Assembly (NCBI GenBank): GCA_002428985.1
Contig: DIYL01000016.1
Location: 62,001 to 126,000, forward strand
Length of the DNA stretch: 64,000 nucleotides
From: Anaerolineales bacterium UBA6055
GTDB lineage: Bacteria; Chloroflexota; Anaerolineae; Aggregatilineales; Phototrophicaceae
Direction of reading: 5' to 3'
The notes under the pieces are model-generated. The model saw only the letters and a program-made list of their open reading frames with translations. It was not told where the DNA came from and did not search any database. The position numbers and the translations under genes are program-made. The stretch's first letter is position 1, and the number at the start of each line of letters is the position of its first letter. This document shows, piece after piece, positions 17,637 to 25,399 of the stretch.

Positions 17637-18587
17637 TTGCGACCTATTGAACTGAGATATTGCATGGCAAGTATGAAGACATTCCGTAAACCGAATTTGA
17701 GTATTAGCTTTCCACCACCTCTTGTGATGATTGCATTGATTGCAATTTATCTGATCTGGGGGTCTACCTATTTAGGTGGTGCGTATGCACTGGAGAGTTT
17801 TCCACCATTTATGCTCGTCGGAATACGCTTATTTTTCGCTACGATCATCCTTGTTATCGTATTAAGAATGCGTGGTATGCCCTTCCCACCCGTGCGCGAG
17901 ATGATTAACGCAGCCATGATTGGCGGATTAATGTTTGGTGGCGGTGCGGGGTTAGTCGCGGCAGCGCAAGGGATGGGTGTTGCCAGTGGGTTAGCCTCAT
18001 TAGCCGTAGCAGCTGTACCAATTTGGGCGACAATTTTTGCATCATTTTTGGGGTATCGTCCGACTAAGGTCGAAATGGTTGGGCTGGCTGTGGGTATTTC
18101 TGGTGTGGCGTTACTCAATATGGAAAATGGCTTACAGTCGCAACCATTAGGCGCATTCATCCTGTTGATTGGCCCGATGATGTGGGCATTTGGCTCTATG
18201 ATGAGCAACCGTCTGCGGATGCCAGATGGATTCATGGGGACTGTTTTCCAAATGATTGGTGGATTTCTGGTCTTGATGGTGCTTAGCTATTTAAGTGGGG
18301 AGCAATTTCCATCTAACCCGTCAGTGGTTTCAACTGTTGCTGTGGTTTATTTGACACTTTTTGGTACGTTGGTCGCGTTTAGCGCATATATGTATTTGGT
18401 ACGAACCGTACGTCCGGCATTAGCGACTAGCTATGCTTATGTTAATCCGGTTATTGCTGTTGTGCTTGGGATGACCATTCGTGCTGAACCGATTACATCA
18501 TTGGGTATTATTGCTATGATCGTGATTGTGACTGGTGTCATACTAGTTATGATGGGTAAGCAGACCGAAAAAGTAAAATGTGATTAA
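17637..18587 (+). CDS. EamA-family (DMT) transporter
   Basis: A membrane protein of about 300 residues with ten predicted helices in two EamA repeats. The first repeat opens with LIAIYLIWGSTYLGGAYAL, the typical DMT start; the second contains GSMMSNRLRMPDG and ends with SYAYVNPVIAVVLG. EamA proteins usually export amino acids or metabolites. Start is uncertain: TTG at 17637 has AGGA upstream, while ATG at 17664 or 17673 would remove 9 or 12 residues. Substrate unknown. Confidence 0.88.
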   Translation: MRPIELRYCMASMKTFRKPNLSISFPPPLVMIALIAIYLIWGSTYLGGAYALESFPPFMLVGIRLFFATIILVIVLRMRGMPFPPVREMINAAMIGGLMFGGGAGLVAAAQGMGVASGLASLAVAAVPIWATIFASFLGYRPTKVEMVGLAVGISGVALLNMENGLQSQPLGAFILLIGPMMWAFGSMMSNRLRMPDGFMGTVFQMIGGFLVLMVLSYLSGEQFPSNPSVVSTVAVVYLTLFGTLVAFSAYMYLVRTVRPALATSYAYVNPVIAVVLGMTIRAEPITSLGIIAMIVIVTGVILVMMGKQTEKVKCD

Positions 18588-18649
18588 TGTGACAAGCTGA
18601 TAAATTTGCGTTACAGTACCTTTAATCTATTAATTTATGGATAAAAGAC

Positions 18650-19645
18650 ATGACTGCACAACCTAAACAACGCATCAAGTGGTATCGATCTCCAGTACAA
18701 TCAAAGGATCTAGCCCGCCTAAATCAGCGTAGTGATCGTCAAGGCTGGATACAAAGTCTGGGGCATCTGGCTATCTTGGTGGTTACTGGCGGGATAGCAT
18801 GGTACGCTGTCGGACGCTCGCATTGGCTGATTGTTTTACTTCTTCTGTATGTGCACGGATCAGTATACGCGTTTTTGGTCAATGGATTTCATGAACTATG
18901 TCACAAAACCGTATTCAAGACCAATAGTCTCAATATTTTCTTCCGCAATTTGTATGCGTTTCTTGGTTGGTATAACCATGTGTTTTTCTGGGAAAGTCAT
19001 CAAGAACACCACAAGCACACCCTGCATCCACCTGATGATCTTGAGGTTGTGCTTCCTGTAAAAGTTACATTCTGGTCATTTCTGCGGTTTGCATTTGTTA
19101 ATCCGCTTGGATTCTATAGCCGGATGAAAGGCGTGATACGTAAATGCTTTGGCTATGTGGATGGGGAATGGGGCAATCACTTATTCTCACCAGAAGCAAC
19201 TGAAAAACGCCGAGAACTATTCAACTGGTCACGGTTTATGCTGGCAGGGCATATTGTTATCGTGGTGGTGTCGTTAGCATTGGGCTTATGGATGATTCCT
19301 GTATTGGTTACACTTGCCCCATTTTATGGCGCAGGCTTTCAGTATTTGTTTAACGAAGCCCAACATATTGGATTATCTGAAAATGTAGATGACTATCGCC
19401 TGAATACACGCACGATCCTACTGAATCCATTTTTGCAATTTCTATATTGGCATATGAATTATCATATTGAGCATCATATGTATGCGGCGGTTCCATGCTA
19501 TCATCTGCAAGAATTACATGAACTGATTCGTGAAGATTTACCCCATTGCCCTGATGGACTGATTGAAACATGGTCGGAAATTATTCCGATTGTGCGCAAG
19601 CAACAGCAAGACCCAACTTACACATTTGTCCCTGAATTACCTTAA
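18650..19645 (+). CDS. Fatty acid desaturase family membrane protein
   Basis: A 331-residue di-iron membrane enzyme. The three histidine boxes are HELCH (81-85), HQEHH (117-121) and HIEHH (272-276), with four hydrophobic helices around residues 35-75 and 195-230. The layout fits the FA_desaturase superfamily, which includes acyl desaturases and carotenoid hydroxylases or ketolases. The substrate is not clear; the third box NYHIEHHMYAAVPCY is closest to acyl desaturase-type members. A rhodopsin lies 17 kb away, but I see no direct sign of carotenoid work. RBS is weak. Confidence 0.85.
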   Translation: MTAQPKQRIKWYRSPVQSKDLARLNQRSDRQGWIQSLGHLAILVVTGGIAWYAVGRSHWLIVLLLLYVHGSVYAFLVNGFHELCHKTVFKTNSLNIFFRNLYAFLGWYNHVFFWESHQEHHKHTLHPPDDLEVVLPVKVTFWSFLRFAFVNPLGFYSRMKGVIRKCFGYVDGEWGNHLFSPEATEKRRELFNWSRFMLAGHIVIVVVSLALGLWMIPVLVTLAPFYGAGFQYLFNEAQHIGLSENVDDYRLNTRTILLNPFLQFLYWHMNYHIEHHMYAAVPCYHLQELHELIREDLPHCPDGLIETWSEIIPIVRKQQQDPTYTFVPELP

Positions 19646-19671
19646 TCAAATATCCGAAGATAGGACATCAA

Positions 19672-20064
19672 ATGGAACGCAAAAATATTTCATCTGGAAC
19701 AAATTACGAAAAGATTGCAGGTTACTCCCGAGCAGTACGGCTTGGTAATGTTGTACATGTCGCTGGCACAACTGCGACTGACGGCGAAAATAAAATTGTC
19801 GGTGTTGGTGACAGTGGTGCACAAACTGAGTTTATCATCCAGAAAATCGAACGGGCACTCAATGAAGCTGGTGCAGAATTAAAAGATGTTGTGCGCACCC
19901 GCATTTTCCTAACACCAGATGCCGATTGGGAACCTGTCGCAAAAATGCATGGTAAATATTTTGGCGATATTCTCCCTGTGAACACCTTGCTCTATATTCA
20001 TGCATTGATTGGGGATGATTATTTAGTAGAGATGGAAGCCGAAGCGATTATCAGCGACGAGTAA
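19672..20064 (+). CDS. RidA family (YjgF/UK114) enamine/imine deaminase
   Basis: A 130-residue single-domain protein. It shows GYSRAVRLGNVVHVAGTT at the start, the RTRIFLTPDADWEPV segment with the substrate-binding arginine, and the terminal VEMEAEAI. RidA proteins hydrolyse reactive enamines and imines from PLP enzymes or amino acid oxidases, releasing ammonia. It follows the desaturase by 26 bases and D-amino-acid oxidase is three genes upstream, whose imino acid products would be suitable substrates; this link is an inference. Confidence 0.9.
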   Translation: MERKNISSGTNYEKIAGYSRAVRLGNVVHVAGTTATDGENKIVGVGDSGAQTEFIIQKIERALNEAGAELKDVVRTRIFLTPDADWEPVAKMHGKYFGDILPVNTLLYIHALIGDDYLVEMEAEAIISDE

Positions 20065-20128
20065 TCGTATTATGCCGATAGTGGCAACTCGTGCTACACT
20101 AGAGACAGTTAATCAATGAGGAAACCTT

Positions 20129-20422
20129 ATGGATACTGGTGAACTGTACGCCAAAATATCACAGATGCGAACAACAGCGGCAACTCTTGGGCGCAGCTCG
20201 ACAAATATTATGGATAGCATTGAATCGATTGATCGTGAAGTCCATGCCCTTAGTGCTGATCGTTTTATGAGTGTTGGGGCAGAGACGTTCCGTGTTGAAT
20301 ATAATCGCGCGACCCCTAAATTACGCGATGCGTTTGAGCAGTTGATTGCTTTTCAGGATAAGCTCAATACATCAGCAGATGATATTGAAGCTGCGTCACG
20401 CTCTGGTGGCAATATCGTATAG
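20129..20422 (+). CDS. WXG100-like small helical protein (probable type VII secretion partner)
   Basis: A 97-residue protein predicted to be two long helices with a turn near residue 50. The WxG signature is not present; the turn reads SVGAETFRVEYNRATP, the position and length matching ESAT-6-like proteins. It is followed 17 bases later by a clear WMG protein, which suggests that the two form an ESAT-6/CFP-10-like pair. RBS GAGGAAA. Likely partner for the EssC ATPase at 25.4-29.6 kb. Confidence 0.7.
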   Translation: MDTGELYAKISQMRTTAATLGRSSTNIMDSIESIDREVHALSADRFMSVGAETFRVEYNRATPKLRDAFEQLIAFQDKLNTSADDIEAASRSGGNIV

Positions 20423-20439
20423 CATGAGAGAGAACCCAT

Positions 20440-20709
20440 ATGCCTGATTATATTAAAGTCCCCTATGCTGAATTGTATTCACGGGCGAGCCGAATCCGCC
20501 AAGAAGCCGATACGATACGCAATGAAATTGCGACCTTACGACAAGCTGTCGATAGCATCCAATGGATGGGTAAACGTGCTGATCGCTTTTTTACACTGTG
20601 GAACGAAACCTTGCCCGAAATGGAAGCATGGGTGACAACACTCGAAAACTTCGCTAATGAGCTTGAAGATCAAGCCCGCCGGATGCAGGGTGCTGACGAA
20701 GCATTTTAA
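20440..20709 (+). CDS. WXG100 family protein
   Basis: An 89-residue helical hairpin protein with WMG at residues 42-44 (SIQWMGKRADRF), the turn motif of WXG100 proteins, and heptad-like helices either side. There is no signal peptide, consistent with Sec-independent export by type VII secretion. RBS GAGAGAA. Second gene of the pair with the preceding ESAT-6-like gene. A C-terminal YxxxD/E export signal is not seen. Confidence 0.82.
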   Translation: MPDYIKVPYAELYSRASRIRQEADTIRNEIATLRQAVDSIQWMGKRADRFFTLWNETLPEMEAWVTTLENFANELEDQARRMQGADEAF

Positions 20710-20812
20710 TGCGCCGCTTTAACCCCGTAATATAAAAACTATGTTGTCCCTACTTTAGAAGATTTGAGTAGAGACAACATTTACTTCTAAGTCAATCAGA
20801 CAAGCTAACTCA

Positions 20813-21733
20813 TTATGCGCGTTCAGGTTCGACGATGCCCGCACGTTCAATCAGAAAATCGACCAATTTCGGGAATGGGTCAAAGCCGATGACATTGTTT
20901 GCATTCGCGACAAAATTTGAGAGTGCATTGATGTCATAATAATAAGGCTCACCATCACGGTCATTGATGAGATATTCTACGCCACCGACTTCGATATTAG
21001 CAGCCGCAGCAATACGTTCAATCGTGTCAATAATCTCCTGTGGAGGTGTATATCCAGTAATTGCTGGACTACCATCAGGCAAGCAGTAATCTGCAGGGCA
21101 CAAGTTAAATGAGCCAGACAGAGCAACTTTGATGGCATACAAGTATTTACCACCGACAACTTCTACGCGCACGATGCTGTTTTCGCGAGCGGGTAATTTT
21201 TCTTGCACTAAGGCGATTCCGTCTGCACCCATATCAATTGTGCCGTTTTCGACTGCTTCAGCCAGTTCCTCCGGACTATCATATTGAATAATGCCTGCGC
21301 CCGAACCACCTACATTTGCTTTGGTGATGATCGGATAGATTAATCCTTCAGCGGCTTTAATGGCGTTGGCTGGATCATGGATGACGCGAGACTTCGGATG
21401 ATTGATACCGAGCCCAGCAAGCAATGTGATTTGATTGGCTTTGGAAAATTCGTAGCGGTAGGTGTCGTAGCCTTGCATAACATTTGCACCGATGTCATCT
21501 AGATAGTGCAGGTATTGCATCGTGTAGGGTAGAAGGTGCGGGCCGTTACGGGTATAAGCTGATGGACTCATCCGATTTACAATCAGTGCATAATCAGATT
21601 CGCGTACGGTCGGGTCGAATGTATGCTCATGGGCGTTGAGCTTATCATAGTCGATGCCACGACGATCAAATTCTGCGAATAACTTTTCAAACCATCCGGG
21701 ATGTTCATAGTAAACTGCGATTTTGTTGGACAT
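20813..21733 (-). CDS. ATP-grasp ligase, RimK-like
   Basis: A 306-residue protein with the ATP-grasp fold. The central domain starts at KANQITLLAGLGI and reaches the ATP lysine in PIITKANVGGSGAGI; the metal-binding part ends with YYYDINALSNF. These enzymes join an amine to an acyl-phosphate, for example in peptide or glutamate tailing. The start at 21731-21733 is chosen because GAGAGG precedes it by seven bases. The substrate is unknown. A terminator-like hairpin stands in its leader (see 21764-21794). Confidence 0.82.
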   Translation of the reverse strand: MSNKIAVYYEHPGWFEKLFAEFDRRGIDYDKLNAHEHTFDPTVRESDYALIVNRMSPSAYTRNGPHLLPYTMQYLHYLDDIGANVMQGYDTYRYEFSKANQITLLAGLGINHPKSRVIHDPANAIKAAEGLIYPIITKANVGGSGAGIIQYDSPEELAEAVENGTIDMGADGIALVQEKLPARENSIVRVEVVGGKYLYAIKVALSGSFNLCPADYCLPDGSPAITGYTPPQEIIDTIERIAAAANIEVGGVEYLINDRDGEPYYYDINALSNFVANANNVIGFDPFPKLVDFLIERAGIVEPERA

Positions 21734-21763
21734 AGGTGTGCCTCTCTCAATAGATAACAGCGT

Positions 21764-21794
21764 AAATAAAAATGCCCCAAGCAATGTTGGGGCA
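21764..21794 (-). terminator. Terminator-like hairpin upstream of the ATP-grasp gene
   Basis: An 8-bp stem (TGCCCCAA with TTGGGGCA) with a 6-base loop is followed on the minus strand by TTTTTATTT. It lies 30 bases before the ATP-grasp start and 200 bases after the cupin stop, so it could end the cupin transcript or act as an attenuator in the leader. Confidence 0.7.
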
Positions 21795-22000
21795 AAATGA
21801 TTTCAAACTTGTTGATGATGTCATGTTACAAGCTTTAATAACCCCACAGATTTTGTGCGGTACAACAACAACATAGTGCGGTTGTTTGGCTGTAAAACAT
21901 CATCTTTGATACTTTCTTGTGTTCATCTTTCACTATGATGCGATGAGATCATAATCTCTTACTTGTCATAATAAATTCAATTCGGAATTAAAATTCGAGA

Positions 22001-22393
22001 TTAGTCACCTTGTTCGGGGCGTGCATAATCATCATCATAGCGGGTAATATCTTCCAGTTGCCAATTACCAAATGCGACCTCGAGGACACGTACAGTAGGG
22101 CCTGTACTACTCAGGCGATGTTTTGTGTTCACAGGAATCCAGACTTTTTCGCCTGCTTTCGGATAGAGAATCTCTTCGCCGACTTGCACTGCTGCCCCAT
22201 CATCGAGCACAATCCATAATTCGGCACGGGCTGTATGTGATTGTAAACTCAAACGTTGATCGGCTTTGACCGACATTAAGCTTACAGTGACATCTTCATT
22301 GTTTGCAAATTGCTCGAAGAATCCCCACGGACGGTCAATATGATCAATGTCTGGCATCTCGGGTGGAATCGGCTTGGTGACATAGTTGGGCAT
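22001..22393 (-). CDS. Cupin, mannose-6-phosphate isomerase type II-like
   Basis: A 130-residue single cupin domain. It has RPWGFFEQF near the start, SLQSHTARAELWIVLDDG with the cupin histidine and glutamate, and WIPVNTKHRL with the last histidine. This is the pattern of the C-terminal part of mannose-1-phosphate guanylyltransferase/phosphomannose isomerase fusions. Stand-alone versions may isomerise sugar phosphates or only bind them. No neighbour reveals the pathway. Confidence 0.8.
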   Translation of the reverse strand: MPNYVTKPIPPEMPDIDHIDRPWGFFEQFANNEDVTVSLMSVKADQRLSLQSHTARAELWIVLDDGAAVQVGEEILYPKAGEKVWIPVNTKHRLSSTGPTVRVLEVAFGNWQLEDITRYDDDYARPEQGD

Positions 22394-22526
22394 GATAGCT
22401 TAGTCTCCTATGATTATCGCTGGCGGTTTCATGTGATACGTTAAATTGCTGTTGACTGTATAATAAATGCGATGTCATGTGAATACTATTGATACCTAAG
22501 TTGATGAGTTTTGCGGAGACTGTTCA

Positions 22527-22916
22527 GTGGCTGAATCTAAACAATATTGTGTGTTTTGTGGGCGAGTAGCACATCGTTGCCTATGTGATAAACCCGACAG
22601 TGATATTCGGCGATTTATGGAACGGGCAGGCAAAACCTATCAACCAACCTATCGTAACACACACTATAAGCGGGGTGTGCCACCACAAATCAAAAAGCGC
22701 GAACGAGCGTTGATGCGCAAACATTATCAACAATGGTATCGCGAACTGGTTGAGACCTATGGCGAAGTCTGCCTAAATTGCGGTGAAACTGAGAATTTAG
22801 TGATTGATCATATTGTATCGATTGCTAAGGGGGGTACATCGACACCCGATAATTTGCAACTATTGTGTACAACATGTAATGGTATCAAGGGTAAGCTGAT
22901 TATTGATTGTCGATAA
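22527..22916 (+). CDS. HNH endonuclease
   Basis: A 129-residue protein with an N-terminal zinc-ribbon-like CVFCGRVAHRCLC and a C-terminal HNH domain: CLNCG, VIDHIVSIAKGG, NLQLLCTTCNGIKG, where the DH pair is catalytic. The start is GTG at 22527 with GGAG upstream. It stands alone, so no restriction or homing system is visible. It shares the convergent region with the DUF4157 gene. Confidence 0.85.
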   Translation: MAESKQYCVFCGRVAHRCLCDKPDSDIRRFMERAGKTYQPTYRNTHYKRGVPPQIKKRERALMRKHYQQWYRELVETYGEVCLNCGETENLVIDHIVSIAKGGTSTPDNLQLLCTTCNGIKGKLIIDCR

Positions 22917-22923
22917 CCTGAAA

Positions 22924-22951
22924 TCAAAAACCGCCGGAAATATCCGACGGC
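22924..22951 (-). terminator. Terminator of the DUF4157 gene
   Basis: A stem of eight pairs including one G-U (CCGTCGGA with TCCGGCGG on the minus strand) with a 4-base loop, followed by TTTTTGATT. It lies 28 bases after the DUF4157 stop; it might also slow the convergent HNH transcript. Confidence 0.75.
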
Positions 22952-22979
22952 TTGTTGTGATCTATTATGAGACTAGCGA

Positions 22980-23993
22980 TTATTCGCTGTCTTTTTCTTT
23001 GCGTTTTGCTTGAGCAACAGCACCTTGTTGGATGGTGTGGGTTAGCTCATGAGCAAGTAATTCTTGGTTATTTGGTGATTCACCTTCGTTGAAGTAGATG
23101 TCTGACCCTGTGGTGAAAGCCCGTGCTTGAACTGCGTTAGTGAGTTCAGCGGCTTCGCTTCCGGTGTGGATACGGACATCGCTGAAGTCTGCACCGAATG
23201 CGCCTTCCATATTTTGACGGGTGTTATCATCCATTGCACTACCGCCACCACGGGAACTTTCGATGCGATTTTCAATATCGCTGCTCACATCGAAGCCTTC
23301 TTCGCCGCCTGCACGATCAATACGTTTCATCATCATCTCTTCTTCTTCAGAACGATCGATGCGTTTCATGTCGATCTCTTCTTCTTCAGAACGATCGATG
23401 CGCTTCATCATCATCTCTTCTTCTTCAGAGCGTTGGATGCGCTTCATGTCGATCTCTTCTTCTTCAGAACGATCGATGCGTTTCATCATCATCTCTTCTT
23501 CTTCGGAACGATCAATGCGTTTCATCATCATCTCTTCTTCTTCAGAACGATCGATGCGCTTCATCATCATCTCTTCTTCTTCGGAACGTTGGATGCGTTT
23601 CGCTTGAACCGCTTGCTCTCTTTCGCGTTGGACTTCGCCAGAATTAATTTTGCTGACGACGCTTGCAGCAACTGCATCTGCTTCGTGTTCGTGTTGATCA
23701 TTAGCAGCAGTGACCGACATTTTCATTTGAATCGGCGCAGATAATTTACTGGTGCTCGCGTTTTGTTGGCGTGCGAGTTGTGCTACGAATTTGTTGCCAT
23801 GTGACCGTTGCAAAGAGGTAATGACTGCAGGTGTCAAATTTGCCGAGGATGGGTTTGCCAATGCACGTTGAACAGCTTCACTAGTTGGACCCTGGTCAAA
23901 CGAGACAACTTCGGTTTCTTGGGTGTTGTCTTCTTTACTTTTCTTTTTAATTTGCTCGTCGGCTTTTGCCTGCATAAAATGTTTGTCAGTCAT
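22980..23993 (-). CDS. DUF4157 metallopeptidase-like protein with 13-residue repeats, putative injection-system cargo
   Basis: A 337-residue protein without a Sec signal. Residues 38-76 hold LQRSHGNKFVAQL after AVQRALANP, a segment also present in the unlinked protein at 49.9 kb. EHEADAVA (102-109) is the conserved start of DUF4157. The DUF4157 domain itself (about 263-325) reads FGADFSDVRIHTG, then HELTH (315-319), a zinc-protease-type site. Between them, residues 133-223 are seven exact-length repeats of RIDRSEEEEMMMK, with a few IQ and ID variants. DUF4157 proteins are known to accompany extracellular contractile injection systems. Cargo status is inferred. No sheath or baseplate gene is near; a tube protein lies at 31.8 kb. 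The repeats may be a flexible charged linker. Confidence 0.85.
   Translation of the reverse strand: MTDKHFMQAKADEQIKKKSKEDNTQETEVVSFDQGPTSEAVQRALANPSSANLTPAVITSLQRSHGNKFVAQLARQQNASTSKLSAPIQMKMSVTAANDQHEHEADAVAASVVSKINSGEVQREREQAVQAKRIQRSEEEEMMMKRIDRSEEEEMMMKRIDRSEEEEMMMKRIDRSEEEEIDMKRIQRSEEEEMMMKRIDRSEEEEIDMKRIDRSEEEEMMMKRIDRAGGEEGFDVSSDIENRIESSRGGGSAMDDNTRQNMEGAFGADFSDVRIHTGSEAAELTNAVQARAFTTGSDIYFNEGESPNNQELLAHELTHTIQQGAVAQAKRKEKDSE
23325..23597 (-). repeat. 39-bp tandem repeat array, seven copies, inside the DUF4157 gene
   Basis: Seven in-frame units of 39 bases (13 codons), with a partial eighth unit on the 3' side. Variants at two codons (D/Q and MM/ID) recur between units, and synonymous changes are few, as expected for recent expansion or conversion. 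Copy number should be prone to change. Confidence 0.9.
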
Positions 23994-24268
23994 AAATTAT
24001 TCTCCACACTATATTTGCGTTGGCACTTGGATGATATTGTCGGACAGGATATTTTCATTATATAAGAAAATATGGATTCTGCATCCAAGTGTTCATGAAT
24101 TGTCACAAATTACTTATGGATTGTAATATTGTGAGTCAAAATGCGACTATATTATGACAGTAGTGTAACATAGTTTTGCCATTTACGGAAAAATTTTTAC
24201 AATTTCTGCTATTAAGTTGTTAAAAGCCCGATAGCATATTATAGTAACAACGTAAATTACAAAATGGG

Positions 24269-25336
24269 ATGATAAAATTTATGTTTCCTCTATCGAGCAT
24301 GTGGAGCCTGCAACCGTTTGAAAAACAGGACGACATCAATCCAATTCTAACTGTTAATCCGCAAGGTGCGTTCCGTTGCCCTGTCCGCAAAGATGTTGTT
24401 GATTGGGAAGGCAAAGACATCTTTAACCCAGCGGCAGTTGTTAAAGATGACAAAGTCTATCTACTCTATCGGGCGGAAGATAGTGTCGGGCAATTTGCGG
24501 GTACATCGCGTATCGGTCTTGCTGTTAGCGATGATGGTTTGAATTTTCAAAGACATAACGCGCCAGTCTTATATCCTGACAACACGTCGATGAATGCATA
24601 CGAGTGGGAAGGGGGAGTTGAAGACCCGCGTATTGTTGAAGATGAAAACGGTACCTATATCATGACCTATACAGCATACGATGGCGAAACGGCTCGTTTA
24701 TGTATTGCTACATCCAAAGATCTCTATACATGGAGTAAACAAGGTCTTGTGTTTGGTAATGACTATGCTGATATGTGGTGTAAAGCGGGATCCATTGTCT
24801 GCCGCCGTGAAGGTAATCGATTAATAGCCACCCGCGTAAATGGCAGATACTATATGTATTGGGGCGAATCCCATATTTTTCTGGCTGAATCCAATGATCT
24901 AATCCGGTGGAAACCTGTATTTTATGACGGGCATCACCATAATCACCAAGATTATACAAAGAACTTTGTCAGTGTACTTAAGCCTCGTCAATACCGCTTC
25001 GATAGTAGTCTGGTAGAACCTGGACCGCCTGCGATTCTCACCGAACATGGGATCCTCCTTATTTATAATGGTCGAAATGATGCACGCCGTGGGGACTTGA
25101 ATATACCCAATGGTACGTATTCAGGTGGGCAAGTGCTCTTAGATCGTAATGACCCGTCAGCAGTGATTAATCGATTGACAACAAACTTCTTCCAACCAGA
25201 GGAAGACTATGAAATTACGGGACAAGTTAATAATGTCTGCTTTTTGGAGGGGTTAGTCCATTTTAATGACAAGTGGTTCTTATATTATGGGACTGCTGAT
25301 TCCAAAATAGCTGTTGCAATAGCTGATATAATTTGA
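24269..25336 (+). CDS. GH130 family glycoside phosphorylase/hydrolase
   Basis: A 355-residue five-bladed beta-propeller enzyme. The GH130 marks are FNPAAVVKDDKVYLLYRAED (52-71), SRIGLAVSDDG, and GGVEDPRI with catalytic D119; KAGSIV follows at about 172. Family members phosphorolyse beta-mannosides such as mannosyl-glucose or mannobiose in the cytoplasm. The exact subfamily cannot be told. The start is uncertain: the ATG at 24281 is four codons later and has a better-placed GGGA. It stands alone, upstream of the convergent EssC gene. Confidence 0.88.
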   Translation: MIKFMFPLSSMWSLQPFEKQDDINPILTVNPQGAFRCPVRKDVVDWEGKDIFNPAAVVKDDKVYLLYRAEDSVGQFAGTSRIGLAVSDDGLNFQRHNAPVLYPDNTSMNAYEWEGGVEDPRIVEDENGTYIMTYTAYDGETARLCIATSKDLYTWSKQGLVFGNDYADMWCKAGSIVCRREGNRLIATRVNGRYYMYWGESHIFLAESNDLIRWKPVFYDGHHHNHQDYTKNFVSVLKPRQYRFDSSLVEPGPPAILTEHGILLIYNGRNDARRGDLNIPNGTYSGGQVLLDRNDPSAVINRLTTNFFQPEEDYEITGQVNNVCFLEGLVHFNDKWFLYYGTADSKIAVAIADII

Positions 25337-25399
25337 GGTTGAATCAATTATTTGTCAACATATGAGACGTCTTTTGTTATACTCAAGATGATGTTGATT

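Noticed and set aside
18650..19645. Carotenoid ketolase or hydroxylase making retinal precursors for the rhodopsin
   Set aside because: The histidine-box spacing fits acyl desaturases better, and no carotenoid genes are adjacent.
22980..23993. CRISPR array in the 39-bp repeats
   Set aside because: The units are contiguous without spacers, in frame and within a protein-coding gene.
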